Of a DNA stretch of 5,094 nt, positions 1-4,437 are shown piece after piece. The position numbers and the translations under genes were made by a program. The notes beneath the pieces are model-generated. The model was given only the letters and a program-made list of their open reading frames with translations, searched no databases and was not told where the DNA came from. The stretch comes from Pseudomonadota bacterium (GTDB lineage Bacteria; Pseudomonadota; Gammaproteobacteria; Xanthomonadales; Xanthomonadaceae). Position 1 is the first letter of the stretch, and each line of letters opens with the position of its first letter. The stretch is taken from the NCBI GenBank assembly GCA_023395465.1, contig JAEWZE010000243.1, positions 1 to 5,094 of the forward strand, read 5' to 3'.

Positions 1-1185
1 CGACCAGTGCATCCGCCAGCGCTGCTTGACCCCGACCAGGCCCAGCGAGGCCGCCAGCGCGATCGCCGCGAACAGCCACAGGCCCGGCGCATAGCTGCCC
101 GACTGCTGCTTGACCACGCCCAGCCCGGCGGCGAGCAGGAACCCGCCGACGCCGCCGGCCATGCCGATCAGGCCGGTCATCAGCCCGATCTCCGCGCCGA
201 AGCGCTGCGGCACCAGCTGGAAGACCGCACCGTTGCCCGCGCCCAGGCACAGCAGGGTGAGCACGAACAGCGCCACCGTCGCGCCGGCGCCGCCGACGCC
301 CAGGGCCGCTGCCGCGACCAGCGCGGTGACCGCCACGTAGACCATCTGCAGCGTGCGCGTGCCGCCGATGCGGTCGGCGATCACCCCGCCGATCGGGCGC
401 ATCACCGAGCCGGCCAGCACGCAGGCGGCGGTGGCCCATCCGGCGATCTTCGGCGCCAGCCCGAACTCGTCGTGGAAATAGCCGGGCAGGGCGCTGGCGA
501 ACCCGGCGAAGCCGCCGAAGGTGATCGCGTAGAAGCCCATGAACCACCACGAATCGCGGTTGCCCACCAGCACGCCGGCATAGTCGCGCAGGCTCTTGCG
601 CGCCACCGGCACCGGCGCGTCCTTCGCGCACAGCGCGAACACCACCAGCACCGCGACCAGCGGGATGCAGGCCAGGCCGAATACCGTCTGGAAGCCGAAC
701 ATCGTCGCCAGCAGCGGCGCGAACAGCGCCGCCAGCACGGTGCCGGAATTGCCGGCACCCGCGATCCCCAGCGCCGTGCCCTGGTGCTCGGGCGGATACC
801 AGCGTGAGGCCAGCGGCAGCGCCACCGCGAACGAGGCGCCGGCCACGCCCAGCATCAGCCCCAGCAGCAGGACCTGGCCGAAGCTGTGCACGCCCAGCCG
901 CCAGGCCACCAGCAGCGCGGCGATCACCAGCACCTGCGCGAGCAGCCCGGTGCGCCTGGCACCGATGCGGTCGGCCAGCAACCCCAGGAACAGGCGCAGC
1001 ACGGCGCCACAGAGGATCGGCACGGCCACCATCAACGCACGCTGCTGGGTGTCGAGCAGCAGCGCCTCGGCGATCTGCACCTGCATCGGCCCCAGCAGGT
1101 ACCAGACCATGAAGCTCAGGTCGAAGTAGAGAAAGGCCGACAGCAGGGTGGGCGTGTGGCCGGCCTGCCAGAACGATCGGTTCAT
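1..1185 (-). CDS. narK: NarK/NasA-type nitrate/nitrite MFS transporter (C-terminus cut by window edge)
   Basis: Inner-membrane major facilitator protein that takes up nitrate (or exchanges nitrate for nitrite), feeding assimilatory reduction. 395 codons are visible with no stop before the left edge; the last visible part (from about residue 365) looks like the final membrane helix, so little is missing. The chain is almost wholly hydrophobic helices. Family marks: a nitrate signature GIAGAGNSGT at residues 140-149, a second one GAGNGAVF at 315-322, and the two anion-binding arginines expected in helices 2 and 8, R64 (in VLRLFLG) and R263 (in VMRPIGG), each followed by an ADRIG loop motif. Start ATG at 1185 is preceded by AAGGAG at 1200-1195, nine bases away. 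It is the first gene after a regulated leader and is probably the head of a nas operon continuing to the left. NarK and NasA are not separable by eye; the regulatory setting favours an assimilatory role. Confidence 0.93.
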   Translation of the reverse strand, partial: MNRSFWQAGHTPTLLSAFLYFDLSFMVWYLLGPMQVQIAEALLLDTQQRALMVAVPILCGAVLRLFLGLLADRIGARRTGLLAQVLVIAALLVAWRLGVHSFGQVLLLGLMLGVAGASFAVALPLASRWYPPEHQGTALGIAGAGNSGTVLAALFAPLLATMFGFQTVFGLACIPLVAVLVVFALCAKDAPVPVARKSLRDYAGVLVGNRDSWWFMGFYAITFGGFAGFASALPGYFHDEFGLAPKIAGWATAACVLAGSVMRPIGGVIADRIGGTRTLQMVYVAVTALVAAAALGVGGAGATVALFVLTLLCLGAGNGAVFQLVPQRFGAEIGLMTGLIGMAGGVGGFLLAAGLGVVKQQSGSYAPGLWLFAAIALAASLGLVGVKQRWRMHWS

Positions 1186-1194
1186 CCGTGCGCG

Positions 1195-1200
1195 CTCCTT
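1195..1200 (-). promoter_or_regulatory. Shine-Dalgarno site of narK
   Basis: AAGGAG lies nine bases before the ATG at 1185, which fixes this start. A CTCC at 1207-1204 could pair with the GGAG of the site (1198-1195) across a five-base loop, and a GC-rich hairpin (1230-1225 with 1213-1208) stands just upstream, so the site may be partly masked. That masking is inference. Confidence 0.75.
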
Positions 1201-1249
1201 GGAGGAGGGCCGCTGCCCGCGGGCGCGGCCGGAAGGGGAAGGCGGAACG

Positions 1250-1289
1250 AAAAACGGCGTCCTCCGGTGTGGGCCGGAGAGACGCCGTT
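1250..1289 (-). terminator. Intrinsic terminator (attenuator) in the narK leader
   Basis: On the minus strand, 1289-1281 pairs with 1261-1253 and 1279-1274 pairs with 1267-1262. This gives a stem of about 15 pairs with one bulged base (T1280) and a six-base loop CCCACA, followed directly by a run of five T (1254-1250). This is a strong factor-independent terminator. It sits 64 bases before the narK start and after the proposed start of transcription, so it would stop narK transcription unless overridden. It follows the two ANTAR-type hairpins by five bases, as expected for a NasT-controlled attenuator. Confidence 0.88.
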
Positions 1290-1294
1290 GTCGG

Positions 1295-1354
1295 CGACCG
1301 GGCTGCCGTCGTTGGCGGCCGGTCGAATGGTGGCCGGGCGCGGCTTTGCGCCCG
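1295..1354 (-). promoter_or_regulatory. Two-hairpin ANTAR (NasT) RNA target in the narK leader
   Basis: Hairpin P1: 1354-1348 pairs perfectly with 1341-1335 (seven G-C pairs) and presents the hexaloop AAAGCC (1347-1342). Hairpin P2: the lower stem pairs 1325-1318 with 1303-1295 with C1300 bulged, followed by a C1317/A1304 mismatch and an upper stem 1316-1314 with 1307-1305, presenting the hexaloop AACGAC (1313-1308). Both loops fit A at position 1 and G at position 4, the known recognition feature of ANTAR-domain antiterminators, which bind two such hairpins in tandem. The linker is about nine bases. The gene for an ANTAR protein (NasT) lies about 1.5 kb upstream on the same strand, making it the obvious ligand. 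Binding is expected to prevent the terminator immediately downstream from acting. Confidence 0.85.
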
Positions 1355-1367
1355 ACGGTTATTGCAT

Positions 1368-1383
1368 CGCAACATGCATGCCA
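1368..1383 (-). promoter_or_regulatory. Sigma-54 (-24/-12) promoter of narK
   Basis: The minus strand reads TGGCATGCATGTTGCG. It has the invariant GG and GC separated by ten bases and matches the consensus TGGCAC-N5-TTGCW at nearly every fixed position. Counting 12 bases from the C of the GC puts +1 near 1357, so hairpin P1 would begin within the first few nucleotides of the RNA. Upstream NtrC-like and IHF-like sites support the call. A short dyad, TGCAT-N6-ATGCA (1378-1363), overlaps the -12 element; its meaning is unknown. Confidence 0.8.
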
Positions 1384-1424
1384 GCCGCTCGAAGACGGTT
1401 GGCGCCGGTGGCAAAAGACCTCAG

Positions 1425-1437
1425 GATCAACGAGTTG
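1425..1437 (+). promoter_or_regulatory. IHF-like bending site
   Basis: GATCAACGAGTTG fits the IHF core WATCAA-N4-TTR at all fixed positions but the first. It is centred near -74, between the NtrC-like sites and the -24/-12 promoter, where a DNA bend would bring the activator to sigma-54 polymerase. The motif is short and could arise by chance; its position is the main support. Confidence 0.45.
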
Positions 1438-1494
1438 GACGAACGGGCGGCACCGCGGGGCGGTCCGGCGGTGGCGGGAAGCCCTTCCCGGACT

Positions 1495-1509
1495 GCACTA
1501 TTGTGGTGC
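1495..1509. promoter_or_regulatory. NtrC-like enhancer site 1
   Basis: GCAC-N7-GTGC is a perfect 4+4 dyad, and 9 of 10 fixed bases match the wider NtrC consensus TGCAC-N7-GTGCA. It is centred at 1502, about 145 bp upstream of the predicted start of transcription, a normal enhancer distance for sigma-54 promoters. Confidence 0.7.
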
Positions 1510-1515
1510 GCTCAT

Positions 1516-1532
1516 TGCTCTCGATTGGTGCA
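1516..1532. promoter_or_regulatory. NtrC-like enhancer site 2
   Basis: On the minus strand TGCAC-N7-GAGCA matches the NtrC dyad at 9 of 10 positions. Its centre (1524) is 22 bp from that of site 1, two helical turns, so two NtrC dimers would bind on the same face of the DNA. This spacing makes chance less likely for both sites. Confidence 0.65.
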
Positions 1533-1619
1533 GTAAGGCGAACTGCGAGCGGAACGTCAGCGTCTCTTGTGACTAGCTCCCGCATCCGGGCGGCACCGGC
1601 CCGTTGCGCCATCCAGAGC

Positions 1620-1636
1620 GCCCGGCGGCGCCGGGC
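1620..1636 (-). terminator. GC hairpin just after nasS, possible weak terminator
   Basis: Five bases after the nasS stop codon, 1636-1630 pairs perfectly with 1626-1620 (seven G-C pairs, three-base loop). No T run follows, so it is not a standard intrinsic terminator. It may mark or protect the 3' end of the nasTS message, or act with Rho. The rest of the stretch to the NtrC-like sites holds no gene that I can support. Confidence 0.35.
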
Positions 1637-1641
1637 CGGCC

Positions 1642-2706
1642 TCATTCCCAGCGCATGCCGTCGAACAGCACGCTGGTGCGCGAGTCGCCGCGCGGCAGCG
1701 ACACGCCGGCCTGCAGTGCCGCCAGCCGGTAGGAGTCGATGCGGTGCACCTCGGCCAGCAGCGCGTCGTCGCCGGCGGCATCGGGGCCCAGCCAGCCCCA
1801 GCGCCGGAACTGGTGCAGGAACCAGCGCCCGTCCGACAGCCAGGGGAAGTTGACCGCGCCATCGCCGTGGAAGCGCAGGCGGCTGTCGCCGGCCGGCCGC
1901 AGGCAGTCGGCGAGCTGCGCCGCGGGCAGGTCGATCGCGCCCTCGGCCAGCCAGGTGGCGGCCTGGCGCCGATGCTCGGGATCCTCGTCGAGCCAGCGGC
2001 AGGCCTCGAGCACGGCCGCAGTCAGGGCGGTGGCGGTGTTCGGCTCGAGCGCGGCGAAGCTGCGCCGGCAGGCCAGCACCTTCTCCGGGTGGCCCGGCCA
2101 GATCTGGTCGCTGCGGATCACGCGCACGCCCGCGCCGAGCGCTTCGGCCCGCGCCGCCCAGGGTTCGCCCGCGCAGTAGCCGTCGATCTCGCCGCGCGCG
2201 AGCGCCGCGGGCATCTCCGCCGGCGACAGCGTGAGCGCCTGCACCTCGTGCAGCGGATCGATGCCCTGCGCGGCGAGCCAGTAGTACAGCCACATCGCGT
2301 GGGTACCGGTGGGGAAGGTCTGCGCCAGCCTCGGCGCGTGCGCCGTCGACACCCGCAGCGCCTCGCGCAGCGACGCGCCTGCGCCCAGGGCCTGCGCGGC
2401 GCCGGGCGCCAGGACGATGGCCTGGCCGTTCTGGTTGAGCACCATCAGCAGCGCCATCTGCCCGCGCGGGCCGCCGATGCCGGCCTCGATGCCGTAGACC
2501 ATGCCGGCCAGTGCGTGCGCGGCGTCGAGTTCGCCCGACAGCAGCTTGTCGCGCACGGCCGCCCACGAGCCCTGCCGCAGCAGCTCCAGGCGCAGTCCGT
2601 AGCGGCGGTCCAGGCCGAGCCTGGCCGCCGCCAGCAGCGGCGCGCAGTCCACCAGCGGCATGTAGCCCACGCGCAGCTCGCGGGGCCTGGCGGGATCGCG
2701 GCTCAT
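1642..2706 (-). CDS. nasS: NasS nitrate/nitrite sensor protein (NrtA/CmpA-like)
   Basis: 354 residues. A cytoplasmic relative of the periplasmic nitrate-binding proteins NrtA and CmpA. In characterised systems NasS holds NasT inactive and releases it when it binds nitrate or nitrite. Typical family segments are visible: GYMPLVDCAPL (14-24), GSWAAVRDKLLSGELDAAHAL (46-66), LNQNG (90-94), the ligand-pocket region TFPTGTHAMWLYYW (130-143), GEIDGYCAGEPW (172-183) and QIWPGHPEKVL (201-211). The N-terminus is polar (MSRDPARPRELRVGY) with no signal peptide or lipobox, which separates it from transport-type NrtA and supports a sensor role; no ABC permease or ATPase gene is nearby. The ATG at 2706 overlaps the nasT stop in ATGA, with only a weak GGA upstream, so translational coupling to nasT is likely and would help keep the two proteins in balance. 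Confidence 0.93.
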   Translation of the reverse strand: MSRDPARPRELRVGYMPLVDCAPLLAAARLGLDRRYGLRLELLRQGSWAAVRDKLLSGELDAAHALAGMVYGIEAGIGGPRGQMALLMVLNQNGQAIVLAPGAAQALGAGASLREALRVSTAHAPRLAQTFPTGTHAMWLYYWLAAQGIDPLHEVQALTLSPAEMPAALARGEIDGYCAGEPWAARAEALGAGVRVIRSDQIWPGHPEKVLACRRSFAALEPNTATALTAAVLEACRWLDEDPEHRRQAATWLAEGAIDLPAAQLADCLRPAGDSRLRFHGDGAVNFPWLSDGRWFLHQFRRWGWLGPDAAGDDALLAEVHRIDSYRLAALQAGVSLPRGDSRTSVLFDGMRWE

Positions 2707-3278
2707 CCGAGCAGGTCCGCCATGGACACGATCCGCCGCGCCAGCTCGGCCAGCTTCAGGTTCTGCCGCATCGCCTGCTGCCGCAGCGCCGCGTAGGCCT
2801 CGCGTTCGCTCATGCCGCGCTTCTCCATCAAAAGCCCCTTGGCCTGCTCGATCGTCTTGCGGTCCTGCAGCTGCTGCTGCACGCCTTCGAGCTGCTGGCG
2901 CAGTTGCGCTTCCTGCTCGAAGCGCGCCAGCGCCAGCTGGATGATCGGGCGCAGGCGCGAGGGCGCCAGGCCGTCGACCACGTAGGCCGCGACGCCCGCG
3001 CCGACCGCGGCGCGGATCAGCTGTTCGTCGTCGTTGGCCGAGAACATCACCACCGGCCGCGGCGCGTGCCGGTGCAGCATCGCCAGCTGTTCGAGGGTGT
3101 CGCGCGAGGGAGAATCGACGTCCAGGATCACCACGTCCGGCCGGTGGGTTTCCACCGCTCGCAGCAGCGCGGTCGGACCCTCGATCCCGTCGAACACCTC
3201 GTGCCCGGCCGCGACCAGCGCCGCGCGCAGGTCGCCGATGGGCTTGGCGGTGTCGTTGATCAGCAGGATGCGCGGCAT
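2703..3278 (-). CDS. nasT: NasT ANTAR-domain transcription antiterminator
   Basis: 191 residues, usual for NasT. It binds RNA hairpins in nas leader transcripts and lets polymerase pass a terminator when nitrate is present. Residues 1-118 form a response-regulator fold and 120-188 the ANTAR domain, with the signature RKTIEQAKGLLMEKRGMSEREAY at 140-162 (key residues I143, E144, A146, K147, G148, M151) and the conserved LR..AM pattern at 165-170. The receiver is atypical: D53 stands at the usual phosphorylation position and S80 is kept, but the usual acidic pair is N8-D9 and the conserved lysine region reads AYVVDGL (98-104) with no lysine. This agrees with control by NasS binding rather than by phosphorylation. 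The ATG at 3278 gives the normal family N-terminus (MPRILLIND), though the ribosome site is weak; a TTG at 3359 in frame would run into the cysG leader and is unlikely. Confidence 0.95.
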   Translation of the reverse strand: MPRILLINDTAKPIGDLRAALVAAGHEVFDGIEGPTALLRAVETHRPDVVILDVDSPSRDTLEQLAMLHRHAPRPVVMFSANDDEQLIRAAVGAGVAAYVVDGLAPSRLRPIIQLALARFEQEAQLRQQLEGVQQQLQDRKTIEQAKGLLMEKRGMSEREAYAALRQQAMRQNLKLAELARRIVSMADLLG

Positions 3279-3316
3279 GCGCGGCTCGGCGGCTGGCGGG
3301 GAGGGGCGTTCGGCGC

Positions 3317-3335
3317 TATGTTGCCTTGCAACATA
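3317..3335. promoter_or_regulatory. Palindrome in the nasT-cysG divergent region, candidate operator
   Basis: TATGTTGC-CTT-GCAACATA is a perfect 8+8 inverted repeat with a three-base spacer, AT-rich against its surroundings, placed between the divergent nasT (start 3278) and cysG (start 3370). Its size and position suit a dimeric repressor or activator acting on both genes. Each arm also gives a weak -10-like TATGTT facing outwards. No clear -35, sigma-54 or NtrC site is visible in this region. The protein that binds it is unknown. Confidence 0.5.
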
Positions 3336-3357
3336 AGCGCAACCAGCGCCGATTGCC

Positions 3358-3364
3358 AAGGGAG
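3358..3364 (+). promoter_or_regulatory. Shine-Dalgarno site of cysG
   Basis: AAGGGAG, five bases before the ATG at 3370, fixes the cysG start. Confidence 0.75.
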
Positions 3365-3369
3365 CCGCG

Positions 3370-4359
3370 ATGCCGCTCTATCCGATGTTCGCCGATCTGT
3401 CCGGCCGCGAAGTGCTGGTGGTGGGCGGCGGCGAGGTGGCGCTGCGCAAGATCGAGGCGCTGCTGCAGGCCGATGCGCGGGTGCGCGTGCATGCCCGCGA
3501 ACTGCATCCGCAACTGGCCCGATGGGGGGCGGAGGGGCGGCTGGAGCGGCTGGACGGCGCCTTCGACGAGGCCTGGCTGGCGCGCTGCCGGCTGCTGGTG
3601 GTGGCGACCGATGATGCCGGCGTCAACGCGCGGCTCGCGGCGCTGGCCGAGGCGCGCGGCGTGTTCGTCAACGTGGTCGACGACGCGGGCCTGTCGAGCT
3701 TCCAGGTGCCGGCGGTAATCGACCGCGCGCCGCTGCAGCTGGCGATCTCCTCCGGCGGCGCGGCGCCGATGCTGGCGCGGCGCCTGCGCGAACGGCTCGA
3801 AGTCGAACTGGATCCCGCGCTGGGCGCGCTGGCGCGGCTGTTCGCCACGCACCGCGCGGCGATCCGCGAACGCCTGCCCGACCTGGCCCGGCGGCGCCGC
3901 TGGTTCGATGCGGTGATCGATGGCGCGGTCCCGGCGCTGCTGCGCGCCGGTCGCGACGCCGAGGCGGCCGAGGCGTTCCTGCGCATGCTCGAGCCCGGTG
4001 GCCTGGATGGCGCCGGCGGACGCATCAGCCTGGTCGGCACCGGGCCGGGCGACCCCGGCCAGCTCAGCCTGGCCGCGCTGCGCGCGATGAACCTCGCCGA
4101 CGTGCTGCTGGTGGACGCCGGCGTGGGCGCCGCGGTGCTGGCGTTGGCGCGCAAGGACGCCGAACGCGAACCGGCGCCGGCGGATCCGGCGGCCGCCCAG
4201 GCGCAGGTACTGGCCCATGCCCGCGACGGGCGCCACGCGGTGTGGCTGCGTCCCGGCGACGGCTTCCGCGTCGCGCCCTTCGCTGCGGTCGCCGCGGCGC
4301 TGCGGCAATCGCCATGGCCCTGCGAACTGCATCCGGGCATCGCGCCGGACGGCGGTTGA
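3370..4359 (+). CDS. cysG: Siroheme synthase, CysG-like: intact dehydrogenase/ferrochelatase, degenerate methyltransferase
   Basis: 329 residues against about 457 in enterobacterial CysG. The N-terminal half (1 to about 150) is precorrin-2 dehydrogenase/sirohydrochlorin ferrochelatase: it oxidises precorrin-2 with NAD and inserts iron to give siroheme, the cofactor of assimilatory nitrite and sulfite reductases. Visible are the NAD-binding GGGEVALRK (19-27), VATDD (78-82), NVVDD with the catalytic D104, and ISSGG with S128, both at the same numbers as in CysG. A linker helix region follows (about 150-215). From 217 a SUMT (uroporphyrinogen-III methyltransferase) domain begins with GRISLVGTGPGDPG but is abbreviated: the KRxGxHxxxQ segment is missing, the usual RLKGGDPFxFGRG is eroded to WLRPGDGFRVAP (292-303), and the protein stops just after HPGIA (321-325), so the C-terminal half of the domain is absent. 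Methyltransferase activity is therefore unlikely and a separate SUMT gene would be needed. It is transcribed divergently from nasTS. Confidence 0.9.
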   Translation: MPLYPMFADLSGREVLVVGGGEVALRKIEALLQADARVRVHARELHPQLARWGAEGRLERLDGAFDEAWLARCRLLVVATDDAGVNARLAALAEARGVFVNVVDDAGLSSFQVPAVIDRAPLQLAISSGGAAPMLARRLRERLEVELDPALGALARLFATHRAAIRERLPDLARRRRWFDAVIDGAVPALLRAGRDAEAAEAFLRMLEPGGLDGAGGRISLVGTGPGDPGQLSLAALRAMNLADVLLVDAGVGAAVLALARKDAEREPAPADPAAAQAQVLAHARDGRHAVWLRPGDGFRVAPFAAVAAALRQSPWPCELHPGIAPDGG

Positions 4360-4361
4360 CC

Positions 4362-4380
4362 GGCGGCGTTCGCAGCCGCC
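4362..4380. terminator. GC hairpin between convergent genes, possible terminator
   Basis: GGCGGC (4362-4367) pairs with GCCGCC (4375-4380) around a seven-base loop, just after the cysG stop, in the 78-base gap where cysG and the phytochrome gene converge. There is no T run on either side, so the call is weak. Confidence 0.3.
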
Positions 4381-4437
4381 CCGCGCGGCACGGCGTGGCC
4401 GCCAGCGGGTGTCCCGGGGCGAACGGCTGCCTGGCCG

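Noticed and set aside
7..807. Long plus-strand open frames over narK (also 596-1129, 804-1112)
   Set aside because: Repetitive Arg/Ala/Pro/Gln composition typical of shadows in GC-rich DNA; the minus strand encodes a clear membrane transporter.
1475..1490. Palindrome CGGGAAGGGCTTCCCG next to NtrC-like site 1
   Set aside because: A 6-bp stem with a four-base loop and no T run, upstream of the promoter; too common in GC-rich DNA to assign a role.
886..1853. Plus-strand open frames and a minus-strand frame (1427-2566) crossing the narK leader
   Set aside because: They run across the regulatory region or out of frame over nasS, have shadow composition and no recognisable domain; no convincing ribosome site.
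3319..3347. Sigma-54 promoter for nasT
   Set aside because: A TGG and a TTGCA occur on the minus strand but the spacing is three bases too long for a -24/-12 element.
3279..3359. Longer nasT start at a TTG (3359)
   Set aside because: It would add 27 residues unlike the family N-terminus, overlaps the cysG ribosome site and uses a rare start codon; MPRILLIND from 3278 is the expected beginning.
3316..4391. Minus-strand open frames over cysG
   Set aside because: Antisense shadows with skewed composition; the plus frame has conserved CysG motifs and a good ribosome site.
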